Counted from the first letter of the stretch, positions 8,194 through 18,278 are shown. The stretch is DNA of 64,000 bases from QHXW01 sp963768075 (GCA_963768075.1 CAVYHD010000024.1:1-64000), one strand, 5' to 3'. The notes: generated from the sequence alone by a model not told the origin. Made by a program: numbers and translations.

Positions 8194-9791
8194 CCTGTGA
8201 CTTGCAGTGATACGCGCGTTATGCTGCGAAGGAACGCGACTGCAGTTAAAGCCCTTTTTACATTGGTGCGAATGCCCCTTATCGAGCATGGCTCCAGGAA
8301 GGCAATGGAACATTGGCGAGGCTCCGTAGCTCTCCCCTAGGTCAGAATCCGCGTATCGCCAACCTGGGCAGTCGTGTTCAGAAAGGAGGATCGAGGATGC
8401 GGGACAAGCGGAAGCAGGGGATCGTGCCGGCAGTAGAGGCATTGCAGGGTGCCCGTGGTGCGGCGCCAAGGTCGCCGGAATCGATATGGGCAGTGAGCGG
8501 CATTGGGTTTGCGCACCCGACGGTGGAGGGGAGCGGTCGCGAGGTGGCCGATTTCGGGGCCACAACGCCGGAGTTGATCCGGATGGCGGAGTGGCTCAAG
8601 GAGCGACAGGTAGAGTCGGTGGCGATGGAAAGCACCGGCGTCTACTGGATTGCGCCGCACGAGGTGTTGGAGGCGAGGGCTTGGAGGTGCTGCTGGTAGA
8701 CACACGGCAACTGGCGCGCGTGCCGGGACGCGACAAGAAGACGGATCCGACCGACTGTGAGTGGATACAACGGCTGCACAGTTGCGGGTTGTTGCGGGGC
8801 TCATTCCGTCCGCAGGAACAAGTGTGCATGCTGCGGACGCTGGTGCGGGATAAAGCCAACCTGGTGTGCGGAATCCGGGGATTGGGTGCGGCGGATGCAG
8901 AAGAGCCTGGACCAGATGAATGTGCGGGTGCACCGTGCGGTGTCGGACCTGGATGGCGTCACCGGGATGGCGATTCTGCGCGCGATTGTGGCCGGAGAGC
9001 GGGATGCCCGGGAACTGGCGAAACTGCGGGACCGCGCTGCCGCAAGAGCGAGGAGGAGATTGCCGAGCAGTTGAGCGGGCATTGGCGAGAGGATCACTTG
9101 TTCAGCTTGCGGCAGAGCTTTAAAGATCTACGACGCCATCCAAGAGCGCATCACCGAGTACGAGCAGGAGATACTGCGCAAGTTGGCTGAAATGGAGATG
9201 GAGGAGTCCCCGGGGGGAGGAGCCGCCGGTGAAGCAATCCGGAGAAAGCGAAGGCGATCAAAAAGCGCGGCCAAGAGGCAATGCGGCAGGCGTTGTACCG
9301 GATGAGCGGCGTGGATGTGACGCAAATCGATGCGATCGGGGTGGAGACCGTCGAAGTGGTGCTGAGCGAATATGGGCCGGACTTGAGCCGTTTCCCACCG
9401 AGCAGAATTTCGTATCCCATGCCACACTGGTGCCGCGCATGCCGAAAAGCGGGGGCAAGCCAGTGAAGAAGAAGCGGAACAGGGCCAGCACACGTGTGGC
9501 CGCCGCGCTGCGGATGGCGGCCCTGTCGATGCGTCACAGCCCGACCGCGCTGGGAGCCTACTACCGCAGGATGGCGCAGCGGATCGCGGGAGATATCGCG
9601 GTGTTCGCTACGGCCCGCAAGTTGGCCACCTTGATTTACCGGCTGCTAAGGTGGGGGCAGCCGTACGTCGATGAGGGCGCCGAGGCCTTCGAACAACGAT
9701 ACCGGCAGCAACACATCAAGGCCTGGCGGCCCGGGCGAAAGAACTTGGCTATCAACTGATGCCGATCAACAACCTAGGAGGAAGTCACAGG
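8194..9791 (+). mobile_element. IS110-family element, copy 1 (degenerate)
   Basis: The element is bounded by CCTGTGACTT at 8194-8203 and its exact complement AAGTCACAGG at 9782-9791. It contains a noncoding leader of about 200 bp and then a transposase gene. The whole unit is repeated as copy 2 from 9826. The left flank contains GCCACCGG and CCGGATTGAATAG, and a similar 34-bp sequence separates the two copies. IS110 elements typically insert at specific sequences without target duplication, which fits the similar flanks. Confidence 0.8.
8398..9759 (+). pseudogene. IS110 transposase, frameshifted copy
   Basis: Compared with copy 2, this gene has lost the segment around the first catalytic Asp, since the N-terminal frame shifts after about 20 codons and recovers near the ESVAMESTGVYW motif. 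It then shifts again near 8680, 8860, 9030, 9225 and 9400. The DPTD and other conserved blocks can be found in alternate frames, and the C-terminal frame 9229-9759 is open. It cannot make an active enzyme. Confidence 0.8.
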
Positions 9792-9835
9792 TCAGCCGGG
9801 CCACCGGTTGAACCGGATGGAACAGCCTGTGACTT

Positions 9836-10029
9836 GCAGTGATACGCGCGTTATGCTGCGAAGGAACGCGACTGCAGTTAAAGCCCTTTTGACATTGGTG
9901 CGTATGCCCCTTTTCTAGCATGGCTCCAGGAAGGCAATTGAACATTGGTGAGGCTCCTGTAGCACTCCCCTAGGGCAGAATCCGCGTATCGCCAACCTGG
10001 GCAGTTGTGTTCGGAAAGGTGGATCGAGG
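9836..10029 (+). ncRNA. Candidate bridge RNA region in the IS110 leader
   Basis: The ~195-nt noncoding leader between the left end and the transposase start is retained in both tandem copies. In IS110-group elements this position encodes the bridge RNA that pairs with target and donor DNA (established for IS621). Copy 1's leader contains ATGGAACA near 8315, and the same 8-mer occurs in the flank immediately left of copy 2 (ATGGAACAG|CCTGTG). No RNA fold was computed. The assignment rests on position and conservation. Confidence 0.4.
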
Positions 10030-11414
10030 ATGCGGAACAAGCGGAAGAGTGGGGATCGCCCCGGCAGTACGAGGCCTATTGCCGGGCTGCCCATAGTACG
10101 CGCTCAGGTAGCGGGAATTGATATCGGCAGTGAGCGGCACTGGGTGTGCGCGCCGGGGTTGGAGGGAAGCGGTCGAGAAGTCGCGGATTTCGGGGCAACA
10201 ACAGCAGAATTGGTGCGGATGGCGGAGTGGCTTAAGGAGCGAAAAATAGAGTCGGTGGCGATGGAAAGTACCGGCGTCTACTGGATCGCGCCGCATGAGG
10301 TATTGGAGAAAGACTTCGAGGTGCTGCTGGTAGACACGCGGCAACTAGCGCGCGTGCCGGGACGGAACAAGAAGACGGATCCGAGCGACGGTGAGTGGAT
10401 TCAACGGCTGCACAGTTGCGGGCTGCTGAATGGGTCATTTCGGCCGCAGGAACAAGTGTGCATGCTACGGACGCTGGTACGCGACAAAGCGAATCTGGTT
10501 GCGGAATCCGCGGATTGGGTGCGACGGATGCAGAAGAGCCTGGACCAGATGAATGTGCGAGTGCATCGAGCTGTGTCGCATCTGGATGGGGTAACGGGGA
10601 TGGCGATGGTGCGCGCCATCGCCGCGGGAGAGCGGGATGCCCAGAAACTGGCGCAATTGCGGGACCGACGCTGTCGCCAAAGCAAAGAGGAGATTGCCGA
10701 GCAGTTGAGCGGGCACTGGCGAGAAGATCACTTGTTTAGCTTGCGACAGAGTTTGCAGATGTACGACGCCATCGGAGAGCGGATTACGGCCTATGAGCAG
10801 GAGATCCTACAGAAGCTGGCCACCATGGAGATAGAAGAGTCCCCGGGGGGAGTGGTGCCGCCGGTGAAGAATCTGGAGAAAGCCAAGGCGATCAAGAAGC
10901 GGGGACAAGAACCGATGCGTCAAGCCTTGTACCGAATGAGCGGCGTAGACGTAACGCAAATCGATGCGATCGGGGTGGAAACCGTCGAAGTGGTACTGAG
11001 TGAATACGGGCCAGACTTGAGCCGCTTTCCCACCGAGAAGCAGTTCGTGTCCCATGCCACACTGGCCCCGCGCGTGCCGAAAAGTGGGGGCAAGCCACTA
11101 AAACGAAGAAGCGGAACAGTGCCAGCACACGTGTGGCCGCCGCGCTCCGCATGGCGGCGCTCTCGATGCGTCGCAGCCCAACGGCATTAGGAGCCTACTA
11201 TCGCAGGATGGCGCGGCGGATCGCGGGAGATGTGGCAGTGTTCGCTACCGCCAGGAAATTGGCTGCCTTGATTTACCGCCTGCTGCGGTGGGGGCAGCCG
11301 TACGTCGATGAAGGCGCCGAGGCCTTCGAACAACGATACCGGCAGCAACACATCAAAGGCCTGGCGGCCCGGGCGAAAGAACTTGGCTATCAACTGATGC
11401 CGACAACAACCTAG
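10030..11414 (+). pseudogene. IS110 transposase with a late frameshift
   Basis: The N-terminal RuvC-like DEDD motif is complete: Asp31 in AGIDIGS, Glu79 in AMESTGVYW, Asp117 and Asp120 in KTDPSD. A 1-nt change near 11100, in the ACTAAAACGAAGAAGC stretch, moves the conserved C-terminal ~100 residues (RVAAALRMAAL through KELGYQL) into another frame, ending at 11414. Together about 460 residues would be expected. The shift spot lacks a classical slippery heptamer, so it is treated as a mutation or sequence error rather than programmed frameshifting. Confidence 0.8.
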
Positions 11415-11483
11415 GAGGAAGTCACAGGGCAGTCAATTTGACAGCGCAACGGCACGTCTGGAGCCCGGCTGCTGCCCAGACGT

Positions 11484-11749
11484 TCAAAGCAACCCGAACC
11501 GCCGAAACGCTTGCTGAATCGCCGCTACCTTCTCTGACGGGCACGGATTCTCTTTGGCGCGGTTCCCGGCGCCACCAGGCCGAACTGCTCCTTACAGTGC
11601 AGAAGCCAGGCGCTCTCGGGCACGAACCCATGCTGGCGCGAGATCCATTTCTGGATTTCCTGATCAGTAACGGGTGGTTGGATAGGTGGCTGCTCGTGAA
11701 AATATCGCGGCGGACGCTCACATCGTCGATCGTCATTGTGGGTGCTCAT
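11484..11749 (-). pseudogene. Small conserved protein, frameshifted
   Basis: The N-terminal 58 residues (containing DQEIQKWISRQHGFVPESAWLLHCKEQFGL) are in one frame. The expected C-terminus (ENPCPSEKVAAIQQAFRRFGLL) is in another, ending at a TGA at 11484-11486. A single-base indel near 11550 joins them. The overall length of about 88 residues and the HGFVP-CW-HCK pattern match a small soluble family of unknown function that I recall from Acidobacteria. Confidence 0.6.
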
Positions 11750-11949
11750 TCGGCGCTTCGCCCCGATTGATCAGACTGAGTGTACCAACTCAAGAGCTAG
11801 CCTTTCGGTCTACGTCTCCTCCTCCCGGACAAACAGAGACACGGACCGCCTGGGACCATTCGGCCCGTCCTGACGAGGCCACACCAGCAACGAAAGGTGC
11901 TTCGGTGCGCCCCCAACGCTCGTAGCGGCGAGTTTATCGCGCATTCCTT

Positions 11950-13434
11950 GTGATGATGGAGTGGCGGCTCCCCCAAGAACTGCTGAGACAGGGCATTCAA
12001 CGGCGGGTTGGCATCGCGGTGTACACTGCTGTTGCGCGTTCAAAGGTTGGTGCTTCTCTGAGACCTCGTTACCTTGCCTTAGTAGTCCTCGCACTTCCTC
12101 TTGCCGCTCGCGGCCAGACCGCTCTGGAGCAGGCCTTCCGTGACTGGGCGCGCCATCATGTACATCCCGTCGCCTCAGTGCCTGAAAGCCCCGATGACGC
12201 TGACCTGCGGTCTCTCGGCGCCATGATCGGCCCCGCCAGCGTGGTTGGGTTCGGCGAGCCTGTTCATGAGGGCCACGAACCGCTGTCGATGCGGAATCGC
12301 CTGATCCGCCACGGCGTGACTCGTCTTGGATTCACGGCTGTAGCGCTGGAGACGTGCCTGAGTTCTTCGAAGCGCTTGTACGACCACGTCCTGGGAAGGA
12401 CCACCGAAACTGACGCCGCGCTGAAGGACGCCTTCTGCTACGGGTTTGGCGACTATCCCGAAAACCTGCAGCTGGTGCGGTGGCTGCGCAGCTACAATGC
12501 CGATCAACCTCCCGAGCGCAAGGTTCGTCTCTATGGAATCGACCTGAGCGGGCAGTACTTTCCCTCGGCCTATCTGTCGCTCGAAGCTGTCCTCGACTTT
12601 CTCGATCGCACCGATCCTGCGCTTGGCCGCGAGACGCGAAGCCGGTATGCCGATCTGATCCCCATTTTCAGGGCCGACAAGTACCCGAAGCTGACGGCAG
12701 CCGAAAAGGAATCCTGCACGGGCAAGATTCAGGACCTGATCGCGCTCGTGCGGCGCGAGCGCACCCGGCTGACGGCGGCCACGTCGATTGACGACTACGA
12801 GTGGGCGCTGCGCCAAGCGATCAGCGCGGCCCAGGACGATGCCTTTCTGCGATCGCTTCCGGCACAATTCGACCTCGGAGTGCCGCGCTGGTGGGAGGCA
12901 TTCCCGCCCGGCAAGGTTTGGGAATACAACGCTGAGATGCGCGAGGTTGCGATGGCGGACAACGTCCTGTGGGTGCAGCAGCGCGAGTGCCGCCGCGGCA
13001 GAGTCTTCTATTTCGCCCACAATGAGCACATCCAGGCCGGCCCGGGTATCCTCGGTTCGCCAGGCCACCCGCCCGCAGGCCAGTATCGGCAGATTCGAGG
13101 CGCGGGGAGCTATCTCCGGTCGGCGCTCGGACCCGACTTGGTTCTGATCGGGACCTACTTCGGGCACGGCGAGGGGTTCAGAGCCGCGGCCGCCCCGCCG
13201 CAAGGCGTCCACGAGGTGGAAGATCTGCTCGGGTGGTTTTCAGTCCCGCAGTTCTTCATGGATCTGCGTGATCTTCCGGCGGGCGGCCCGCTTCATGACT
13301 TCTTCGCGACGGCTCATGGCACGCGCGCTTCGGTCGTGCGGGAGGCCGATGACACCGTGACTCCGCTTGGCGCCTACGACGCGATCTTCTACGTCAACAC
13401 TCTCACGCCTTCGTCGCCCGCAGGCAAACCGTAG
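11950..13434 (+). CDS. Erythromycin esterase-family protein
   Basis: A 494-residue protein whose body matches the erythromycin esterase (Ere/PF05139) family: GFGEPVHEGHEP at about residue 96, FTAVALET, and FAHNEHIQAG at about 354. These supply the His and Glu residues thought to activate water for lactone hydrolysis. A hydrophobic segment (YLALVVLALPLAARG) near residue 45 looks like a signal peptide, so the real start is probably downstream of the ATG at 11950, though no clear ribosome-binding site decides it. Family members include true macrolide esterases and many of unknown substrate. Resistance should not be assumed. Confidence 0.85.
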   Translation: MMMEWRLPQELLRQGIQRRVGIAVYTAVARSKVGASLRPRYLALVVLALPLAARGQTALEQAFRDWARHHVHPVASVPESPDDADLRSLGAMIGPASVVGFGEPVHEGHEPLSMRNRLIRHGVTRLGFTAVALETCLSSSKRLYDHVLGRTTETDAALKDAFCYGFGDYPENLQLVRWLRSYNADQPPERKVRLYGIDLSGQYFPSAYLSLEAVLDFLDRTDPALGRETRSRYADLIPIFRADKYPKLTAAEKESCTGKIQDLIALVRRERTRLTAATSIDDYEWALRQAISAAQDDAFLRSLPAQFDLGVPRWWEAFPPGKVWEYNAEMREVAMADNVLWVQQRECRRGRVFYFAHNEHIQAGPGILGSPGHPPAGQYRQIRGAGSYLRSALGPDLVLIGTYFGHGEGFRAAAAPPQGVHEVEDLLGWFSVPQFFMDLRDLPAGGPLHDFFATAHGTRASVVREADDTVTPLGAYDAIFYVNTLTPSSPAGKP

Positions 13435-13980
13435 GTGCCGTCCCGTCGGGCCTTCAGAGCGAGATCATGTTAATGTTCACGGCGTAATCTCGAACACCGT
13501 TTCGCAGCCGAAAGATCCACAATAAATGGTGTTGAGATACCTTGCGCTACGGCTGCAGCTCGTGATCCCCCCCGCCACCAACCATCGTTCCGTAGAAGCG
13601 ACTCTTGTACTCAAGGAGACTTCCCTCCGGCTGCTGGCCATCTGTAACGTGAAAGCTGTGAAGGACGGTTTCGGTCCCCGTACGTGTCCTCCAGCGAAGT
13701 CGGAATTCTCAGTCCAGCCCTAGACAGTCAAGATTCCGGGGGCGATCTCCACCCTTACCCCTAGTTTTGCGGTTAGGCAGAGTTGCCAAAGCACACAATA
13801 CTCCCGTGAAGCCCGGTTCGTTTGAGCCCTGAAGAATGGCGCGCCAATGACCTTCGCGATCCCTGTTTCCGGATGGCCCGACCCACAAGTCGGCGCCCGA
13901 GAATCCGCACCCGCGAGGTGACCGCATTTGCCGCCGCAAATTTCTGCATTCTGGCACGGTTACGCGTACGTATAGTAGAT
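13435..13980. other. No supported gene
   Basis: Short frames only. A plus-strand frame from 13822 runs into the PA14 gene, but its first 53 residues are Arg-rich and lack features, so the downstream ATG is preferred. Nothing else is recognisable. Confidence 0.3.
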
Positions 13981-14607
13981 ATGCGACCGCTGAGACTGAG
14001 CTCTGCTTGGCTGACTGGGCTCGTGTTCACTCTTAGTTATTCGTCCGCGCAAGATAAACCAGAATACGTATTTGGCACCACCGTCGTAGACACGTCGGGC
14101 TTGCAAGGTCGTGTATATCACCTCAAGCCTGGAACCCATGCGTTGCCGAAGTTTGAGCAACTGCGTCCGGTCGGCTCGATTTACACAACCTCGTTGAACG
14201 TCTGGCCCCAGAACTTCGATCAGGGTTTCCCGAACATTTCGGACCGGTTCGAGTGGTTCGCGATCGAGTATACCGGCAGAATCTGGATCGAAAACTCTGG
14301 GCACTACCGGTTTAGCTTGTTGGCCGATGACGGAGCCAAGCTGTATTTGAACAATCAAGTGGTAATAGACAACGGTGGCGCGCACGGGTCATATGGGATC
14401 AGCGGGAGCGCGACCCTGACACGGGGTGTTCACGAGATCAAAGTCGAATACTATCAAGGCCCACGGTTCACGGTTGCACTCGTGCTTGCGGTTTCACCTC
14501 CAGGTGAACCATGGCGCATTTTCAACATGAACGACTTCAAGCCTCCCAATGATCCCGATCAGTTGCAGAAGGGAGAAATCTCCGACATACGCCCGACAAC
14601 ACAATAA
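13981..14607 (+). CDS. Exported PA14-domain protein
   Basis: A 208-residue protein with an N-terminal signal peptide (LSSAWLTGLVFTLSYSSAQ) and a PA14-like beta-barrel. Its signature is SGHYRFSLLADDGAKLYLNNQVVIDN followed by TLTRGVHEIKVEYYQG. PA14 domains bind carbohydrate or act as adhesion modules. The start at 13981 is chosen because it begins the signal peptide; TATAGT at 13971-13976, a -10-like hexamer, ends only 4 nt upstream, so the transcript may be leaderless. No partner gene is adjacent. Confidence 0.8.
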   Translation: MRPLRLSSAWLTGLVFTLSYSSAQDKPEYVFGTTVVDTSGLQGRVYHLKPGTHALPKFEQLRPVGSIYTTSLNVWPQNFDQGFPNISDRFEWFAIEYTGRIWIENSGHYRFSLLADDGAKLYLNNQVVIDNGGAHGSYGISGSATLTRGVHEIKVEYYQGPRFTVALVLAVSPPGEPWRIFNMNDFKPPNDPDQLQKGEISDIRPTTQ

Positions 14608-14802
14608 GGCCGAAATTCGCGGCCCCATCGTGCGCAATACCCAGTCGTCTAGCGGGCCATCGAAAGCCCTCGGATAACGGCAAGCAGCTTGCCTAGATTG
14701 AGCACTTGGTACCGAGTCACTGTGGCCCGCCAATTGGCCCTGTAGGTTCCCCAAGTGGATGCCGAAGATCCCCAAGTCCCGATTGGTACTTCACTCAGGC
14801 GT

Positions 14803-15750
14803 TCAGGTATCTTCAAGACCGAGCTTGTCGTTCACCGCGTGCCGCAATTCCTGTTTGCAGCCGAGGTAACGTTCCGTGGTCTGAACCGAAGCGTGTCCGA
14901 GGAGAAACTGGATCTGTTCCAGTTCACCGCCTGAGAGGTGGCAGAGACGGGCGCAAGTACGCCTCAGGTCATGCGGCGCGAGGTTTTGGATGCCGGCGCG
15001 CTGGGCAGCGGCCTTCACAACGTGCCAGATTGCTTTTGATGTGATGCTTTCGCCCCAAATCTTGCCGAATCTACTCACGCGGCGGAAGATCCGGCCGGTG
15101 GTAATACCAGCGGCCTCCGTCCACCCGTCGACAGCTCGCTTCGCCCAAATGGGGACCGGAACTGTGCGGATGTGCCTCCCTTTGCCGATGAGATCGGCGA
15201 TAACCCAATGTTCCTCTCTAATCTGTAGGTCATCGGCTCTTAAACCGACGAGTTCGGCCCGTCGGAGTCCGCATCCCATCAATAGCGACAGGATGGCACG
15301 ATCACGTTTGCCTCGGGCTGTTTCTAAGGACGACATCTGAAGCAGCGCTTTGGACTGATCGATTGTCAGCCAATTACCAATCCGAACTCCCAAACGCTTC
15401 GCGCCCTTGACACGTCGGATTCCCGCAGCCAACTCGGGGCTCAGGAGCCCAGTGTCGGCAGCCTCGTATGCTAGCCGCCGCACCGCGGCCAAGCGCACAT
15501 TGATTGTGGAGGGAGCGAGATTGTTCTGCTCCAGGAAGAATCGATACCGTAGGACAACAGATCGGTTGAATGCCAATCGTGGCTCTGAGCAATACCAGCA
15601 GATAAACTCGTCGATCGCGTGGCCGTAAGATATTTGCGAACTGGGTGCCGCGAGCGAATTCAACACTGCGTTTTTCGACTGTTCCAGGTCGGGGAGCCGA
15701 AGGACTGTTTTGGGTTTGGGTCGCTTCGCAGTCTTTTTCCGACGCGCCAT
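14803..15750 (-). CDS. Tyrosine recombinase/phage-type integrase
   Basis: A 315-residue site-specific recombinase. The N-terminal SAM-like core-binding domain covers about residues 25-115. The catalytic domain has Arg163/164 (GCGLRRAELVGLR), Lys190 (GKGRHIR), His260 and Arg263 (APHDLRRTCARL), His286 (LLGHASVQ) and the nucleophile Tyr295 (TTERYL). All residues needed for activity are present. No attachment site could be tied to it. It lies near a 46-bp repeat (15823 and 18501) but not at a tRNA gene. Confidence 0.92.
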   Translation of the reverse strand: MARRKKTAKRPKPKTVLRLPDLEQSKNAVLNSLAAPSSQISYGHAIDEFICWYCSEPRLAFNRSVVLRYRFFLEQNNLAPSTINVRLAAVRRLAYEAADTGLLSPELAAGIRRVKGAKRLGVRIGNWLTIDQSKALLQMSSLETARGKRDRAILSLLMGCGLRRAELVGLRADDLQIREEHWVIADLIGKGRHIRTVPVPIWAKRAVDGWTEAAGITTGRIFRRVSRFGKIWGESITSKAIWHVVKAAAQRAGIQNLAPHDLRRTCARLCHLSGGELEQIQFLLGHASVQTTERYLGCKQELRHAVNDKLGLEDT

Positions 15751-15822
15751 ACTGACGGCCTCCTAAGCCGTGGTGCTCAGTATGGAGGTCCGCTTAGCCT
15801 GTTCAGATTACGCGAACGTATC

Positions 15823-15868
15823 CAGGGAGTTGTGGCCATCGCTCGCGATGGAGCATTCCTCAACACTG
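15823..15868 (+). repeat. 46-bp repeat, copy 1 (gene fragment)
   Basis: This matches 18501-18546 at 43 of 46 positions. In copy 2 the repeat is the 3' end of a 54-residue gene. Here it encodes the same QGVxAIARDGAFLNT segment after a deletion that joins LFRL directly to a shortened upstream part. It is therefore a truncated paralogue of that gene, not a stand-alone element. Confidence 0.7.
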
Positions 15869-15990
15869 GGCGACTGATGGCGGGTAATCAGTCACGATAA
15901 AGGGAGCCACCTCCGCGAGGGGGCAAGCGACTTTTTGGTCAAGTGGACATCTTCGTCGGAATATCGGCGCGGTTTAGCGATCAGGGGGGC

Positions 15991-16032
15991 TTGACGATGT
16001 GACACCTGTCGCTGTATGCTACATTTGTCACA
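15991..16032 (+). promoter_or_regulatory. Promoter and candidate BlaI operator
   Basis: TTGACG at 15991-15996 and TATGCT at 16015-16020, 18 bp apart, form a sigma70-like promoter in front of blaI. Within and after it lies an inverted repeat, TGTGACA (15998-16004) and TGTCACA (16026-16032). BlaI-family repressors bind dyads overlapping their own promoter, so autoregulation of the blaI-blaR1 pair is likely when the genes are intact. Confidence 0.55.
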
Positions 16033-16036
16033 TAGA

Positions 16037-16468
16037 ATGCCCATGGCCAAAATCGATTCCACATCACTTACACGCCGGGAACGGGAGATCATGAACGCAG
16101 TTTTTGCGCTGGGCAACCGCGCATCGGCAGAGGAGATCCGCGCGCGGCTGACAGATCCGCCCGGCGATTCGTCGGTTCGCGTCATGCTCGCACAGGCTCG
16201 AAAAGAAGGGGTGCTTCAAACACCAGCAGGATGGCATCCGCTACATCTACTCCGCCACCACCCCGCCGTCGGTGGCCAAACGGACCGCATTGCAGCAGTA
16301 CTTGCAAACTTTCTTCGGCGGTTCTCTAGACAGATGATGACAGCCCTCGTCGCGGAGGCGTCCTGGACAGACGAAGAGCTCGATGCGCTCAAAGCCGAAA
16401 TCGACCGTGTTCGTAAGGAAAGGAAGAGAGTCATGAACGCTCCATGGAGCCATGATCGCGGTGAGTAG
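16037..16468 (+). pseudogene. blaI: BlaI/MecI/CopY-family repressor with two compensating frameshifts
   Basis: The N-terminal winged helix (LTRREREIMNAVFALGNRASAEEIRARL) and the C-terminal TALVAEASWTDEELDALKAEIDRVRKER are in frame. The segment between (about codons 60-105) is translated in the wrong frame. Its +1 frame gives the family's HQQDGIRYIYSATTPPSVAKRTAL sequence in shifted form. One indel near 16210 and one near 16335 restore it. The product of the uncorrected gene would lose part of the dimerisation region. It overlaps the start of the blaR1-like gene. Confidence 0.75.
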
Positions 16469-18278
16469 TTCTTTGGCCGCGTCAATTCTCGCTAAGGCGA
16501 CCTTCGCCGCGGCGTTGGGCCTAGTCGGCGCGTAGTTGGCGCGCAGGAGCCGCGCGGCGGTGCGCCATGCGGTGCTGGCTGCGGCGTTCGGCGCGCTGCT
16601 GGCGCTACCGGTAGCCTCGGTCGTGGCTCCGCCAGTCCGCATCGTCGTGGCGGCACAGTGGAGATCAGGCCGCTGTACCCTCGGGTCGGCCGGCAGGGGT
16701 TCCGGCCGTGGCGGCACGGGCCGACGCTGGCGTTCGTTGGCCGCGCTCCTCATCGGCGGGACTTTCGCTGTCTGCCGTCTTGCTGGCGGGATGGATCGCG
16801 GGATCGCTGCTTTTTCTCGTGCCGGTCGACGATGGGGCTGTGGCAGGTTCGCTCGTTGCGGCGGTCGGCTCTTCCGTGGCGGGATGGGCAGTCGGCGGTT
16901 GACACGATCGCGCGCGATGCCGGCATTCACCGCCGCGTCGAGGTACTGCTGCATGAAGCGCTCTCCGGGCCAATGACTTGCGGCCTCTGCACCCCGCCAT
17001 CTTACTGCCTGAGGACGCACAGAATTGGAAGGCGGAGGATCTGCAGCGCGCGATCGTCCATGAGCTGGAACACGTGCGCCGCCGCGACTGGTTGAGCCAT
17101 TGCCTCGCGCGGGTAGCCTGTGCCGTGTATTGGTTCCATCCCCTGGTGTGGATAGCGTGGCGTAGGCTCGCGCTGGAGGCGGAACGCTCTTGTGATGACG
17201 CGGTGCTGGGATGCTCGGAGGCCACCGCTTATGCCGATCAGTTGGTCGGGCTCGCAAAACGCGTGTCATTGGTTCCGAGATCGCCGCTCGCTGGCGATGG
17301 CGAACCGTGCCGATTTGGCCAAGCGCGTCGGCGCGGTGCTCGATCAGCCGCCAGCGGCGCGGTCGGGCAGGAACGTTCGCGCTGGCGCTTGCCTGTGTAG
17401 TTGCGGTAGGGCTCGTGATTGGAATGTCGCCCCTCATCGTGGCCGCGCCGCAAGGTCAGCCCGGTCCTGCTTTCGAAGTGGCGTCGGTCAAGCCCTCCGC
17501 CCCCGTTCCTCCGAAGGGAGGAGTCTACTTTGGACCGCCACGTGGCGGTCCCGGTACGCCTGACCCCGGACTGATTACATGGTCCTACCCCACGCTGAGA
17601 GCTCTTCTCATGACGGCGTATGACATAAAGACTTACCAGGTCAGTGGCCCGGACTGGCTTAACACGGAAAGATATGACATCGTCGCCAAGGTCCCGCCAG
17701 GCGCGACCAAAGAGCAGGTCAACGTGATGTGGCAGAAGCTGCTGGCCGAAAGGTTTGGCGTGGTGCTGCACCATGAATCCAAGGAGTTCCAGGTGGAGGA
17801 ACTGGTCGTCGACAAGGGCGGATCCAAGTTGAAGGAGACTGCTTGGGATCCGGCTTCGCCGCTGCCGCCCGGCCCGCCTCAGCGAGATAACAATGGCGGG
17901 CTCGCGACCCCCGGACAGGTGAATACGATCTATCCGCAGGAGAACGGGGCGCGCGTCCACACGGTAGCTAAGGCGCAGCCGATCTCACAATTGACTGCCA
18001 CGTTCACGAACGTGCTCAAACGTCCCGTTTTGGATATGACTGGCTTGGCCGGAAAATACGATTACACTCTCGATTACGTGATCGAAGGATTCGCTTTTCC
18101 GCTTGCACCATCGGGACAAGGGCCCGGACCGGCCGCAGCTCCTGGCAACGCCGGCGAATCGGGGCCGGACCTTGCTGCCGCCATACAGCAGCAGCTGGGT
18201 TTGAAGCTCGTGCGGAGCAAGGCGATGCTTGATGTGATAGTCATCGAGAAAGCTGAGAAAATGCCAACCCCGAACTAA
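16452..18278 (+). pseudogene. BlaR1-type M56 peptidase fused to TIGR03435 domain, broken
   Basis: The gene would start at ATG 16452 (MIAVSSSLAASILAKATF). It has an in-frame TAG near 16532 and several frameshifts through the membrane region. The zinc protease motif is visible as AIVHELEHVRRRDWL around 17050-17095, followed by EAERSCDDAVL. After another frameshift near 17350, an open frame to 18278 carries the TIGR03435 domain (FEVASVKPS, LLMTAYDI, DWLNTERYDIVAKVP, LLAERFGVVLHHE, FTNVLKRPVLDMTGLAGKYDYTLDY). Such BlaR1-TIGR03435 fusions next to blaI are typical of Solibacter relatives. The sensor would cleave BlaI on a signal; here it cannot unless the breaks are sequence errors. Confidence 0.75.

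Larger units (their letters stand above)
9826..11428 (+). mobile_element. IS110-family element, copy 2
   Basis: The ends are CCTGTGACTT at 9826-9835 and AAGTCACAGG at 11419-11428, a perfect 10-bp inverted pair identical to that of copy 1. The 5' noncoding part is about 195 bp and the 3' noncoding part only 14 bp. This copy is better preserved; only one frameshift is evident in its transposase. Confidence 0.85.

Noticed and set aside
11090..11115. Programmed frameshift in the IS110 transposase
   Set aside because: The site lacks a standard slippery heptamer, IS110 transposases are normally single-frame, and copy 1 reads through this point in one frame.
12175..13212. 345-residue open frame on the minus strand
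   Set aside because: It lies wholly opposite the erythromycin-esterase gene, which has clear motifs. The antisense product is Arg-rich without domains, a usual effect of high GC content.
11950..13434. Calling this gene a macrolide resistance determinant
   Set aside because: Family membership is clear, but most erythromycin esterase-like proteins in soil bacteria have unknown substrates, and nothing in the context points to resistance.
16247..17437. 396-residue minus-strand frame
   Set aside because: Antisense to blaI and the M56 peptidase gene; low-complexity Arg/Pro/Ala product. The HELEH motif and winged helix on the plus strand show which strand codes.
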